A stretch of 50,148 nt of DNA from Bacillota bacterium. Lineage in GTDB: Bacteria > Bacillota > Clostridia > Lachnospirales > Lachnospiraceae. The notes beneath the pieces are model-generated. The model was not told the origin of the DNA and did not search any database. It saw nothing but the letters and a program-made list of their open reading frames with translations. The DNA is taken from NCBI GenBank assembly GCA_023411215.1, contig JAEYOY010000060.1, positions 1 through 50,148 on the forward strand. Reading direction: 5' to 3'. Both the position numbers and the translations under genes were made by a program. Below are positions 34,401 to 42,630 of the stretch, piece by piece (position 1 is the stretch's first letter; each line of letters opens with the position of its first letter).

Positions 34401-35285
34401 AGAATAAAAGTTCAGGATAATGATATCCTTGAGGCCGGTGATGAGCTGACCGAAGGTAGCGTAAATCCTCATGATATCTTGAAGATTAAGGGTATTCGTG
34501 CTGTTCAGGATTATATGATCCAAGAGGTACAGAGAGTATATCGTCTGCAAGGTGTTGAAATCAACGATAAGCATATCGAGGTTATTGTACGTCAGATGCT
34601 TAAGAAAGTCCGTATTGAGACCAATGGTGACACCAACTTCTTACCCGGAACGCTGGTTGATATCTTAGAGTATGAGGATGAGAATGAGAGATTAATTGCA
34701 GAGGGCTTAGAGCCGGCAGATGGCAAGCAGGTTATGCTTGGTATCACAAAGGCGTCCCTTGCAACGAACTCCTTCTTATCAGCAGCATCCTTCCAGGAGA
34801 CCACCAAGGTTCTTACTGAAGCAGCAATTAAGGGTAAGGTTGACCCGTTAATTGGTCTGAAGGAAAATGTTATTATCGGTAAGTTAATCCCTGCCGGAAC
34901 CGGTATGAAGAGATATCGCTCCGTGAAGTTGGATACAGATGCCGTAGATGAATATATGCTTTCTGAAGAACTTGACGGCGAAGGTAACTATCTTGATGAG
35001 TACGGCAGCTTTGAATATTCCGAAGAAGATGGCTATGGTGATGAGGAATTTAGCGAGAATTTCGAAGAGGACGGCTTTGATGTAGAAGACGGTATTGCTG
35101 AGGTAGTATACGATGAGGATAAATACTCCAGAAAAGGAGATAACCTTCAGCGAGAGGATAGCATCCCCGGAGTAGATGATGCTCACGTTAATTACGGAGA
35201 AAATTCTCATAATGACGGTGACTGGACAGAGACAGAGTTCAATCTGAAGGGAATTAGCGAGGATGATTACAGCGACGGTCTGTAA
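31419..35285 (+). CDS. rpoC: RNA polymerase beta' subunit
   Basis: The beta' subunit carries the catalytic magnesium site. The 1288-residue protein has the N-terminal zinc-binding region (CHCGKYKKIRYKGVVCDRCG beginning at Cys 66), the clamp, the NADFDGDQM catalytic motif at about 454-462, the bridge/trigger segments (GEPGTQLTMRTFHTGGVAG) and a second cysteine group (CKSHIGVCAKCYG). The last 110 residues form an Asp/Glu-rich, low-complexity tail not needed for the fold. ATG 31419 is used; ATG 31431 is an in-frame alternative. A terminator follows and the usual downstream rpsL-rpsG-fusA genes are absent from this position. Confidence 0.98.
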   Translation: MSEIMSNLQEITYDAIKIGLASPEKIREWSKGEVRKPETINYRTLKPEKDGLFCERIFGPSKDWECHCGKYKKIRYKGVVCDRCGVEVTKASVRRERMGHIELAAPVSHIWYFKGIPSRMGLILDLSPRTLEKVLYFASYIVLDKGTTDLQYKQVLNEKERQEAVEKYGYSSFRLGMGAEAIQELLQAIDLEKESKDLKKGLKDSTGQKRARIIKRLEVVEAFRESGNKPEWMILSVIPVIPPDLRPMVQLDGGRFATSDMNDLYRRIINRNNRLKRLLELGAPDIIVRNEKRMLQEAVDALIDNGRRGRPVTGPGNRALKSLSDMLKGKQGRFRQNLLGKRVDYSGRSVIVVGPELKLYQCGLPKEMAIELFKPFVMKELVTRGTAHNIKSAKKMVERLQTEVWDVLEEVIKEHPVMLNRAPTLHRLGIQAFEPVLVEGKAIKLHPLVCTAYNADFDGDQMAVHLPLSVEAQAECRFLLLSPNNLLKPSDGAPVTVPSQDMVLGIYYLTIEREMEGGVRHYFKSLNEAILAYENGAISLHEMIKIRRSGINNDGVEEIRTIQSTLGRFIFNEIIPQDLGFVDRTKDENFLTLEINFLVGKKQLKPILEKCINIHGATKTAEILDAVKSLGYKYSTRAAMTVSISDMEVPGEKKQIIADAEATIENIAKEYRRGRMTEDERYNTVIETWKNADKVLTDTLLNRLDKFNNIKMMSDSGARGSDKQIKQLAGMRGLMADTSGRTIELPIKSNLREGLDVLEYFISAHGARKGLSDTALRTADSGYLTRRLVDVSQDLIIREVDCCEGHEAPGMWIKAFVDGKEVIESLEERITGRYSCETIYDADGNMIVKANHMITPKRAARVMATGVDKVKIRNVLSCKSHIGVCAKCYGANMATGEAVQVGEAVGIIAAQSIGEPGTQLTMRTFHTGGVAGDDITQGLPRVEELFEARKPKGLAIIAEFGGVVTIKDTKKKREVIITNNETMESKAYLIPYGSRIKVQDNDILEAGDELTEGSVNPHDILKIKGIRAVQDYMIQEVQRVYRLQGVEINDKHIEVIVRQMLKKVRIETNGDTNFLPGTLVDILEYEDENERLIAEGLEPADGKQVMLGITKASLATNSFLSAASFQETTKVLTEAAIKGKVDPLIGLKENVIIGKLIPAGTGMKRYRSVKLDTDAVDEYMLSEELDGEGNYLDEYGSFEYSEEDGYGDEEFSENFEEDGFDVEDGIAEVVYDEDKYSRKGDNLQREDSIPGVDDAHVNYGENSHNDGDWTETEFNLKGISEDDYSDGL

Positions 35286-35316
35286 GATGAATTAAATTCT
35301 GTATAATATTAAAAGT

Positions 35317-35357
35317 AAGAGGCTGGTTATTGGGCAATCAATAATCAGCCTCTTTTT
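35317..35357 (+). terminator. rpoBC terminator
   Basis: Stem AGAGGCTG...CAGCCTCT with further TTATT/AATAA pairing inside, followed by a run of T. It lies 33 bp after the rpoC stop. Confidence 0.92.
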
Positions 35358-35439
35358 AATCTTAGGATCTGAGTAATGTCCTCACATATTACCGGTTTAG
35401 GCATAAGATAGTAGCATCAAAGAGTTGGAGCAGATGGTT

Positions 35440-36204
35440 ATGAATAATAATTACAGGAACGAGGAGCCTCAGTATAAGACCTTAGAGGAGGCGTTAAAGC
35501 TGGTAATGCAGGCAGTACAAGGCGAAAAAGAGGATGAAATATTCTATGATTACTTGATATCAGTAGCTCCTACTAACGAAGAGAAGGATATCATCTCATC
35601 AATCAGAGATGATGAAATGAAACATTTTAAGATGTTCCGGGAAATATACTATTACTTTACCGGAGTAGAACTGCCGATGAGTACACGTTCCGATTTCAAG
35701 GCACCGGAGAACTATATTGATGGGATAAAAAAGGCGTTTTTTGGTGAGTTGGCAGCCATGGAGCGTTACCGAAATATTCGCGCCGGATTACCCTCTGAAT
35801 ATTATAGGGATATGGTATTTGAGATACTAACGGATGAAATGAAGCATGCGGATAAGTATAATTATATTTTGAACCTAAATGTAGAAAATATGGGTCAGGT
35901 GGGGATGACACAAACGAATACATCCGTCCGGTCAAGACAGAATCAGCGCGATAGTAATCAGCGTGAGGATCAGCAAGACAGGAGTAACGGGAACGAGACT
36001 GAACAGATGGTAACATTGGATGACTTGAAGAGATATATTAAGCCTCTGGTTGAGGAAGCAATGAGAGAGGTAAATGAGGGGAAGGAACTAGAAGCATTAT
36101 TCCAGAAGTATATTCTGATTGGGATATTGATTGGTAACGGCTTTACCCCAAATCAAAGTATGGAACAGGTAACGGCATCGGATTATCACATCTTGAATAT
36201 CTAA
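35440..36204 (+). CDS. Ferritin-like (rubrerythrin-fold) diiron protein
   Basis: The 254-residue protein begins with a four-helix ferritin-like domain (about residues 15-150). The ligand pattern is visible: EDEIFYDYL, RDDEMKHFKMF, GELAAMERYR and TDEMKHADKYNYIL give the Glu and ExxH residues of a diiron site. A Gln/Asn/Arg-rich low-complexity linker follows (about 160-190), then a helical C-terminal domain (DDLKRYIKPLVEEAMREV). It probably acts in oxidative-stress or iron handling in this anaerobe, or in sporulation, where similar proteins occur. ATG 35440 is chosen for spacing to GGAG; ATG 35434 is possible. It is a single gene between two terminator-like structures. Confidence 0.85.
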   Translation: MNNNYRNEEPQYKTLEEALKLVMQAVQGEKEDEIFYDYLISVAPTNEEKDIISSIRDDEMKHFKMFREIYYYFTGVELPMSTRSDFKAPENYIDGIKKAFFGELAAMERYRNIRAGLPSEYYRDMVFEILTDEMKHADKYNYILNLNVENMGQVGMTQTNTSVRSRQNQRDSNQREDQQDRSNGNETEQMVTLDDLKRYIKPLVEEAMREVNEGKELEALFQKYILIGILIGNGFTPNQSMEQVTASDYHILNI

Positions 36205-36242
36205 TTCATGACAATAGAAAGTGCGCGAAGTGTACTTTCTAT
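36205..36242. repeat. Small dispersed hairpin repeat, copy A
   Basis: Immediately after the ferritin-like stop codon, ATAGAAAGT and ACTTTCTAT form a hairpin around GCGCGAAGTGT. A closely similar element lies at 41920-41955 beside pspA. It may act as a terminator, though T residues are few. Confidence 0.6.
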
Positions 36243-36298
36243 CGTTATAGCTGAAATTACTATAAACCTCATTCTATCAGCATAGACATAAAAAAATA

Positions 36299-36327
36299 TT
36301 GCATTTCGAAATAAAGCATTGTATCAT
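36299..36327 (+). promoter_or_regulatory. Sigma-A promoter of the phosphoglucomutase gene
   Basis: TTGCAT (36299-36304) and TATCAT (36322-36327) with a 17-bp spacer, about 90 bp before the start. Confidence 0.65.
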
Positions 36328-36418
36328 GGTATAGACGTTTTGCGCAATATTTGATAGATTGATAGCAATAATATGCATGTATTATTAGCCACGTTTAAGA
36401 AAGGATGAGGTTTCGAGC

Positions 36419-38134
36419 ATGGAATATAAGAAGAGATATGAGGAATGGATAGCTAACCCATACTTTGACGAGGCAACTAGAGCAGAGTTGGTTGCATTGA
36501 AAGAAAATGACAATGAGATAAAAGAGAGATTTTACAAGGACCTGGAGTTTGGAACCGGAGGCCTTAGAGGTATCCTGGGAGCTGGTGTAAACAGAATGAA
36601 TCTCTATACAGTAAGAAGAGCGACCCAGGGTCTTGCCAATACCATTAAGAAGCAAGGTGGGGAGGGCAAAGGTGTTGCCATTGCTTATGATTCTAGAAGA
36701 ATGTCTCCGGAATTTGCACTGGACAGTGCATTATGTCTTGCGGCAAATGGTATTCATGCTTACCTGTTCGAGTCGCTTCGACCTACACCTGAGTTATCCT
36801 TTGCACTTCGTACCTTGGGATGCATCGCTGGAATTGTAATTACTGCCAGTCATAACCCAGCAGAGTATAACGGATACAAGGTGTACTGGGAGGATGGTGC
36901 TCAGATTACTTATCCCAAGGATGTTGAAATAATCAGTGAGGTAAAAGCAATTACAGATTTTGCAACAGCTAAGACGATGAAGAAGGAAGATGCTCTAGCA
37001 GCAGGATTACTCACTATCATTGGCGAGGAAATAGATGATAAATATATAGCAGAGCTTAAGAAACTGGTAGTAAATCCAATTAGTGAAGAAGGAAGGAAGA
37101 TGAAGATAGTCTATACTCCCCTTCATGGTACCGGAAACCTGCCGGTTCGAAGAATACTGAAAGAGCTTGGTTTTGATAATGTATATATCGTACCGGAGCA
37201 GGAGCTGCCGGATTCTGAGTTTTCAACGGTTGGATATCCCAATCCGGAGGAACCGAAGGTGTTTACTCTGGCGCAGAAGCTTGCGAAAGAGGTTGGTGCG
37301 GACCTGATCTTAGCAACCGATCCGGATGCGGACCGTCTGGGTATCATGGTTAAGGATGAGAAGGGTGAATTTATACTCTTCAACGGGAATATGACCGGTG
37401 CGTTAATCGCAGAATATGAGTTCTCCCAGAGGGCGGAAAAGGGAACTTTACCTGAGAATGCAGCTTTGATAAAAACGATTGTTACAGGTAATATATCAGA
37501 TCTGATTGCAGAACATTACAATGCCAGACTGATCGAGGTACTAACCGGCTTTAAGTATATCGGGGAGCAGATTAAGCTTTTCGAGGAGACTGGCTGCAAT
37601 GAGTATGTTTTTGGATATGAAGAGAGCTATGGTTGCCTTGTTGGTACTCACTCCAGAGATAAGGATGCTATTGTCGCTGTGATGTGCCTGTGTGAAGCAG
37701 CTGCATATTATCGTTCTAAGGGTAGCTCACTTTATGACCAGATGAATAAGATTTACGAGAAGTATGGCTTCTTTAAGGAAGATTTGATATCTGTGACTCT
37801 TAAGGGAATCACCGGTATGGAGAAAATCAAAGAGATTATGGAGGGATACCGTAATAATCCTCCGAAGACAGCAGGAGATTATAAGGTATTAAAGCTTCGT
37901 GATTATCAGAAGGATACCATTACGGATATGGTTACCGGTGAAGTGGTACCGACCGGCCTTCCCAAATCAGATGTATTGTACTTTGATCTAAATGATAACG
38001 CCTGGTGTGCGGTGAGACCTTCCGGTACCGAACCGAAGATTAAGTTCTACTTTGGTGTTAAGGGTGCTTCTATGGAAGATGCAGATGTACGACTAAGGAA
38101 TTTGATGAACGATAAAGCTTTTATGGTGGATTAA
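36419..38134 (+). CDS. pgcA: Alpha-phosphoglucomutase (phosphohexomutase superfamily)
   Basis: The enzyme interconverts glucose-1-phosphate and glucose-6-phosphate, feeding UDP-glucose for cell-envelope sugars and glycogen. The 571-residue protein (family about 575-580) contains FGTGGLRGILGAG, the phosphoserine loop ITASHNPAEYNGYKVYW with Ser 144, the metal loop ATDPDADRLGIM, the sugar-binding GYEESYGCLVG, and the phosphate-binding RPSGTEPKIKFY near the C-terminus. All four catalytic elements are intact. Phosphomannomutase or phosphopentomutase side activity cannot be excluded. It has its own promoter and terminator. GAGGTTTCGAGC upstream of the ATG is only a weak ribosome binding site. Confidence 0.94.
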   Translation: MEYKKRYEEWIANPYFDEATRAELVALKENDNEIKERFYKDLEFGTGGLRGILGAGVNRMNLYTVRRATQGLANTIKKQGGEGKGVAIAYDSRRMSPEFALDSALCLAANGIHAYLFESLRPTPELSFALRTLGCIAGIVITASHNPAEYNGYKVYWEDGAQITYPKDVEIISEVKAITDFATAKTMKKEDALAAGLLTIIGEEIDDKYIAELKKLVVNPISEEGRKMKIVYTPLHGTGNLPVRRILKELGFDNVYIVPEQELPDSEFSTVGYPNPEEPKVFTLAQKLAKEVGADLILATDPDADRLGIMVKDEKGEFILFNGNMTGALIAEYEFSQRAEKGTLPENAALIKTIVTGNISDLIAEHYNARLIEVLTGFKYIGEQIKLFEETGCNEYVFGYEESYGCLVGTHSRDKDAIVAVMCLCEAAAYYRSKGSSLYDQMNKIYEKYGFFKEDLISVTLKGITGMEKIKEIMEGYRNNPPKTAGDYKVLKLRDYQKDTITDMVTGEVVPTGLPKSDVLYFDLNDNAWCAVRPSGTEPKIKFYFGVKGASMEDADVRLRNLMNDKAFMVD

Positions 38135-38195
38135 CAAGATAAAGAGTAACGATAGAAACCACTCTTTATGAAGCATTTATAGTTATGAATACAGT

Positions 38196-38249
38196 AAGGC
38201 AGTTTCAGTATCTGTTATGCTTTTGCAGCGAGCAGACTGAGACTGCCTT
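38196..38249 (+). terminator. Terminator-like hairpin after the phosphoglucomutase gene
   Basis: AAGGCAGTTTCAGT (38196-38209) pairs with ACTGAGACTGCCTT (38236-38249), followed by an AT-rich but not T-only stretch. A smaller ATAAAGAGT/ACTCTTTAT hairpin precedes it. Apart from this and the opposing terminator at 38402, the 340-bp convergent gap holds nothing recognisable. Confidence 0.65.
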
Positions 38250-38401
38250 ATTATATTACAAGCTACATGACATTCTGCCAAGCTTCAAAGAACTCAGAGT
38301 CTCCGGTTCAAGCAAAAGGCTGGCTTTGCTTGAAGAAGGGTAGCACAATATAACCGGCTTGATAAAGCATGGAGTATTGCTTCGGAATGGCGTCAATTTT
38401 A

Positions 38402-38461
38402 TAAAAAAAAAATAGGCTTTCCATATCTAAGGCTGCAAAACGCTCATAGATACGGAAAGCC
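38402..38461 (-). terminator. Terminator of the pspA-ydjGHI unit
   Basis: On the minus strand, the stem formed by 38447-38461 and 38415-38429 (GGCTTTCC with its complement, one mismatch) is followed by a ten-T run. It lies 12 bp after the ydjI stop. Confidence 0.9.
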
Positions 38462-38473
38462 AATTCAATTATT

Positions 38474-39427
38474 TTATACTAATTTCTGGCCACAGTTGGG
38501 GCAGAAGTTCGCAGAACCTGTCTTAGTACCGCAGCTCGGGCAGAAGTTTGGTTTATTGCCCGAGGGAGCAGACTGTCCACCCGCCTGATTCATGTTCTGC
38601 ATCATCTGGTTGGCTGCATTCATGCCCATCATCATACCTGCCATGTCAGAGGCTACACCGCCACCATGCATCTTACCGGAAGCCATGCCGTTGGTCAATT
38701 CGATTTGTTGATAACGGCCTACATCCCCTACCATACTATGGGATGCATTCTTATTGATCATGGCCTGAATCTCTTCGGGATAGGTGAAGCTCATGATATT
38801 AAAGGCAGTTACGCTTAAGCCGGTATCAAAAAGCTGCATATCCAGATCGGTACGAATACCGTTTGCGATGTCGAAGGAATTGGCCTGGAGATTGAACATA
38901 TCTTTACCTTCCTTCGTAATCCATTTCATCAGGAGCTGATCCAGGATTGAAACGATACGAAGTCTAACATCCTCCACATTATAGCTCTGCTTCACTCCTG
39001 CAATCTTATCGATCAGTTTTATATAATCTGCCACCTTGAAGGTAAAGGTACCAAAGGCTCTGACTGGCATACCGCCGGGAAGCTGCTGAACGGGTATATT
39101 GATCGCATTCTGGGTTCCCCATTTTACCTGGAATTCCTTCGTATTCACGAAGAGAACCTCCGCACGTATTCCACTGTTAAATCCGAATTTGAAGCCCTTC
39201 AATGTTGATAGAAAGGGAATGATCTGTGACTCGATATCATAGTCGCCCTCATCCTTAAAAATACCTTCTATCTTGCCATTATATAAAAAGATTGCATCTT
39301 GACCGGGGCGGATAATTAAACGGCTTCCTTTTTTAATCTCATCATTGCTCCATTTGTAGAAGATCATATCCTCGCGAAACTCTTGCCATTCTACTACATT
39401 TGCAAATTGTCTTGAAAAAATGCCCAT
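38474..39427 (-). CDS. ydjI: SPFH-domain zinc-ribbon protein YdjI-like
   Basis: The 317-residue protein resembles Bacillus subtilis YdjI, often labelled virion core protein. It begins MGIFSRQFANVVEWQEF and has a central SPFH/band-7-like domain (VRAFGTFTFKVADYIKLIDKI; about residues 30-240). A Met/Gly/Ala-rich linker then leads to a C-terminal double-CxxC zinc ribbon (FCPSCGTKTGSANFCPNCGQ). No membrane helix is present; in Bacillus the partner YdjG/YdjH proteins attach it to the membrane. The start at 39427 has GGAGGTAATC upstream. It is the last gene of the pspA-ydjG-ydjH-ydjI unit, with a strong terminator. A role in membrane-stress scaffolding is inferred from the conserved gene order. Confidence 0.88.
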   Translation of the reverse strand: MGIFSRQFANVVEWQEFREDMIFYKWSNDEIKKGSRLIIRPGQDAIFLYNGKIEGIFKDEGDYDIESQIIPFLSTLKGFKFGFNSGIRAEVLFVNTKEFQVKWGTQNAINIPVQQLPGGMPVRAFGTFTFKVADYIKLIDKIAGVKQSYNVEDVRLRIVSILDQLLMKWITKEGKDMFNLQANSFDIANGIRTDLDMQLFDTGLSVTAFNIMSFTYPEEIQAMINKNASHSMVGDVGRYQQIELTNGMASGKMHGGGVASDMAGMMMGMNAANQMMQNMNQAGGQSAPSGNKPNFCPSCGTKTGSANFCPNCGQKLV

Positions 39428-39559
39428 AATGATTACCTCCATGATATTACCTACCGTCTATGTGGCAGGCTGTTTTTACTCTCTGAGGAGCTTTTGTTAA
39501 TCTGCTGTACTATTGAAGCGGGTTACTTTCATTATATACTAAAAAAGTACGATTGACTA

Positions 39560-40477
39560 CTAGAAACGACCGCCACCGGAGCTGTGGGAACGACCACCAC
39601 TGGAGGTTCCACCTCGAAAGCCCCCTGCATTGAAGCCGCCACCCGAGGAATTATTATTGTTCTGAGGCTTTCTAACTCTGGTAACCTGAGTTCTGACATA
39701 ATCATCCCTGCGTCCGATGAGTCCGGAATTATTTGACTCGATATAATTGGAGCTGCCTGCCGTCATTCTTCCACTCGAGTTGTAAGCCATGATAGATACA
39801 GTAATGATACCAATGGTAACCGATGTGATCAATTGAAACCAAACATTCGAAATGATATCAATCAATCCGGAGGAGTCGGAATTTCGATCAGAAGGCCAGG
39901 TCTCATCATAATTTGGAGCATTCGGATCACTGGATTGAGGAGTACCGGCTGTATAATCATGATCGTAATTTAACTCAGAATCGTCACTCATATAGGCTGC
40001 CGATCTCTTGATGTATATAACACAAGCATCATAGTAGTTCCCAGCAGATAAATCCGGCGTTAGCTCTTCGATGATGGTATCAATGCGTTTGGAGTGGATG
40101 TAGGTCTCTGCTGTACCATAACCCTCCATGAAAACGACTCTTTCATTCATATCAATGAGCAGATATACACGATCTCCAACGGGTAATTGATCCTCAAAAT
40201 CCTCTATATAATCTTCTGCATAAACCGCATCCGGATTATCATGAGTAAGAATCATGATATCAATGCCTGCCTCGGTACCATAGTCAATGCACATTTGTTC
40301 CAGATCTTCGACTTCTGTTGTGGATAACAGTCCTGCTTCATCATAAATATGTTGATTAATCTCTGAATTCTCAGTCTCAGCAGCATAAACCTTCACAGTA
40401 GTAAGAGAGATCAGAGTTGCCATCAACAGGAGAAGAACCAGTAATGGGATGGATCTGAAAAGGAAGAACTGCTTCAT
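39560..40477 (-). CDS. ydjH: TPM-domain membrane protein YdjH-like
   Basis: The 305-residue protein has an N-terminal signal or anchor helix (about residues 8-28), an extracytoplasmic TPM-type domain (about 38-155; HIYDEAGLLSTTEVEDLEQM, VYLLIDMNERVVFMEGYG), an acidic Ser/Asn-rich linker, a membrane helix (about 212-233) and a Gly/Ser/Arg-rich C-terminal tail ending in SSGGGRF. This layout matches Bacillus YdjH. The start is set at 40477 by the GGAGGTGCC site, and its ATG overlaps the stop of the upstream ydjG gene (ATGA), so translation is coupled. It is probably a membrane partner of YdjG and YdjI. Confidence 0.88.
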   Translation of the reverse strand: MKQFFLFRSIPLLVLLLLMATLISLTTVKVYAAETENSEINQHIYDEAGLLSTTEVEDLEQMCIDYGTEAGIDIMILTHDNPDAVYAEDYIEDFEDQLPVGDRVYLLIDMNERVVFMEGYGTAETYIHSKRIDTIIEELTPDLSAGNYYDACVIYIKRSAAYMSDDSELNYDHDYTAGTPQSSDPNAPNYDETWPSDRNSDSSGLIDIISNVWFQLITSVTIGIITVSIMAYNSSGRMTAGSSNYIESNNSGLIGRRDDYVRTQVTRVRKPQNNNNSSGGGFNAGGFRGGTSSGGRSHSSGGGRF

Positions 40478-41619
40478 GATAAGGCACCTCCAATCCGTGT
40501 TATTATTTGAAATAGAATGAAGCATCCGGTGGAAACACCTGTAAACCAGCCGAAGATTTTTGCCTTACTAAGAGGAGGTTTTCCGACAATCTTGCCGGTC
40601 TGACCGTTCATAGCGAAGATATGCTCAGCCTTTCTATAGTCATAGCAAACCATCCAGACCGGAAGCAATGTATAATATGCTTGTTTCTTGCGGATGTTGA
40701 TATCCTTACGATGATACCTAACAGAGGAATAACCGTTTATGGTTGAGCTTATGTAATTATCAACATAGGCTCCAACTCTTTGTTTGATACGAGGCAGCAT
40801 ATCCTCGTCGGTAAAATCATATTTCTCTGCGATATAACCGGCCAGATAGGGCATATTAAAATCCTTCAGATTATTATATTGATAGGGCTCCAGCTTATCC
40901 ATCATACCATCCTCCATCTTACGGGAAGCATCGCAGGGGACGCGGGAATAATTAAGGTCAACCTTTCGGTATACATTATAGTATTTAGTCTCGGTATAAA
41001 TCCAGTTCGCATCGGAATAGGTACGTACTCGGGTACAGGTTGCTTCTGCTTCTCCACGGCCGTTCATGTCATAGAGCCAAAACGGGACGTATAAACCGGT
41101 GATATTCTTGATGCGATCTGCGGTCATAAAATCACTTGGTGTAAGGCGTCCTTTTTTGCACCACTTCTTAAAGGCCTCTTGGGCCTGCTCTTTGCTGATG
41201 GTAAAGGGTACCACCTTAGCAGGAGCAAGGTTACCCGTTAGTCGATCACTTAAGACTACACCAGCGCCGCAGAAGCTGCAGGTAGTAGCAGAGGTATTTA
41301 CCTCTGTAATAAGAACAGCACCACAATTGTTGCAATGGTACTCATGGGCTTCATTTTCTCGGAAGGTAGAATGATTACTTGGCTCATCGTTGCTGTTCGT
41401 ATCGGCATAGTCATGATCAAAGGCGGAGTTCGCCGCATTGATATCGTCCTCATCCGCTTCATAGCGAATGGTATCATCCTCATCCTTCTCGGCGTTCTTC
41501 TTCATATTTTCAATGTTATCTGTCCGACCACAGCTGGCACAGCGCAAGAATCCGCTCTGGCTGTCAAAAGCCATATCGGATCCGCAGTTAGGGCATTTGT
41601 AATGTATAACAGTAGACAT
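40474..41619 (-). CDS. ydjG: Zinc-ribbon membrane protein YdjG-like
   Basis: The 381-residue protein starts with one zinc ribbon (CPNCGSDMAF...CASCG, residues 9-31), then an acidic stretch and a second ribbon (CNNCGAVL...CSFCG, about 95-120). A conserved globular part follows (AKVVPFTISKEQAQEAFKKW; GLYVPFWLYDMNGRGEAEAT; LLPVWMVCYDY), and it ends with a single membrane helix (about 352-375). This corresponds to Bacillus YdjG. It lies 337 bp after pspA; the gap holds only hairpin repeats, and no promoter was recognised, so co-transcription with pspA is possible. GGAGTGAC precedes the ATG. Confidence 0.87.
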   Translation of the reverse strand: MSTVIHYKCPNCGSDMAFDSQSGFLRCASCGRTDNIENMKKNAEKDEDDTIRYEADEDDINAANSAFDHDYADTNSNDEPSNHSTFRENEAHEYHCNNCGAVLITEVNTSATTCSFCGAGVVLSDRLTGNLAPAKVVPFTISKEQAQEAFKKWCKKGRLTPSDFMTADRIKNITGLYVPFWLYDMNGRGEAEATCTRVRTYSDANWIYTETKYYNVYRKVDLNYSRVPCDASRKMEDGMMDKLEPYQYNNLKDFNMPYLAGYIAEKYDFTDEDMLPRIKQRVGAYVDNYISSTINGYSSVRYHRKDINIRKKQAYYTLLPVWMVCYDYRKAEHIFAMNGQTGKIVGKPPLSKAKIFGWFTGVSTGCFILFQIITRIGGALS

Positions 41620-41724
41620 GTCACTCCTCCATTTCTACGCTTGCTTCTTATTTAAGCTTATGCCCGAATTAGCAAGGACATAAATCTTTATGATAAAATA
41701 TCATCATTTTTCTTTTTACTTGAT

Positions 41725-41768
41725 AAAATGCCCGCAAATAAAAGTATTCTTTCATTTGCGGACATTTT
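41725..41768 (-). terminator. Hairpin upstream of ydjG
   Basis: AAAATG-CCGCAAAT and its complement ATTTGCGG-CATTTT form a long hairpin (about 41725-41768) between pspA and ydjG. Read on the minus strand it is followed by mixed sequence, with the TTTT inside the stem, so partial termination or processing would lower ydjGHI relative to pspA. Confidence 0.5.
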
Positions 41769-41790
41769 AATGCTAAATAATGAAAGCAGT

Positions 41791-41913
41791 CAAGTGTATA
41801 TTCATAAATACCAGCTTCGCAGATATTTATGAATCAAGTATTCAAAATACCAGCTTCGCAGATATTTATGAATCAAGTATTCAAAATATCAGCTTCGTGG
41901 ATTATTTATGAAT
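41791..41913. repeat. Three tandem hairpin units between pspA and ydjG
   Basis: Units at 41791-41834, 41835-41873 and 41874-41913 share CAAGTATTCAAAATACCAGC followed by TTCGCAGATATTTATGAAT. The first unit can form a perfect ATTCATAAATA/TATTTATGAAT hairpin; the others pair partially. They lie within the presumed pspA-ydjG messenger. No gene is present in the gap. Confidence 0.8.
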
Positions 41914-41919
41914 CATGTA

Positions 41920-41955
41920 TTCATGATAATAGAAAGTTTGCGAAGCGTCTTTCAA
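41920..41955. repeat. Small dispersed hairpin repeat, copy B
   Basis: TTCATGATAATAGAAAGTTT followed by GCGAAGCGTCTTTCAAT matches the element at 36205-36242 at most positions. It abuts the pspA stop codon. Confidence 0.6.
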
Positions 41956-42630
41956 TTATTTACCTAAGCTTGCTTTTAATGCAGCTAATTCATCATCCAC
42001 ATTGGAGTCGGTTGCATATTTATCCTTCAGATCCTCAATGGTCTGCTCTGCGGAGGAGTTATTCAGTTCTGCCATCGCATTTGCTTTGTCCAGAGCCTTA
42101 TCTGCCATCTCCTCATATTTCTTGAAGCTTGCTATGGAATCGTTGGCACTTGCTACGGAGGATCCCATCTTATTGATACGCTCCTGAGTCTTCGCTACCG
42201 CTAATTTTCCCTTGATCATATCCTTGCGAGCTTCCAGCTCGTTAATATCGTCAACCAGCTTGTCGTGCATCTCACGCATATGAGTAGCGTTGGAGTGAGC
42301 CAGGTTATAAGCCTCCTCAAGTCCCGGAAGCTTGTTGGCAAGGTTAGCCTTCTGTTCCAGGAACTTTCTGGCATCTGCTTCGTTGTTAGCCTCAAGAGCC
42401 TTCACAGCATAGGTCTGCATCTTGTTGATCTCATCGTTACATTCGTCAAGAACTCTCTTTGCTCTCTGCTCCTCTGCCATGATAGAAGCAGTTTCGGATT
42501 TCACCTTACCAAGATCGGAATTAAGATTTCGTAAGCATTGATCGATCATCTTCTCCGGATCCTCTGCCTTGTCAAGCAGTGCGTTAATGTTACTGGACAT
42601 AATGTCTCTGAATCTTGTTAAAATTCCCAT
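41956..42630 (-). CDS. pspA: PspA/IM30 family membrane-stress protein
   Basis: PspA proteins are ESCRT-III-like coiled-coil proteins that coat and stabilise damaged membranes. The 224-residue protein has the short amphipathic start (MGILTRFRDIMSSNINALLDKAEDPEKM), the QCLRNLNSDLGKVK signature and long coiled-coil helices throughout. It ends in a short acidic helix (DDELAALKASLG). Length is normal. The start at 42630 has GGAGGAG upstream; a 5-codon longer frame lacks one. It heads the minus-strand unit pspA-ydjG-ydjH-ydjI, the same order as the sigma-W-controlled ydjFGHI operon of Bacillus subtilis. No sigma-W-like promoter was recognised here. Confidence 0.95.
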   Translation of the reverse strand: MGILTRFRDIMSSNINALLDKAEDPEKMIDQCLRNLNSDLGKVKSETASIMAEEQRAKRVLDECNDEINKMQTYAVKALEANNEADARKFLEQKANLANKLPGLEEAYNLAHSNATHMREMHDKLVDDINELEARKDMIKGKLAVAKTQERINKMGSSVASANDSIASFKKYEEMADKALDKANAMAELNNSSAEQTIEDLKDKYATDSNVDDELAALKASLGK

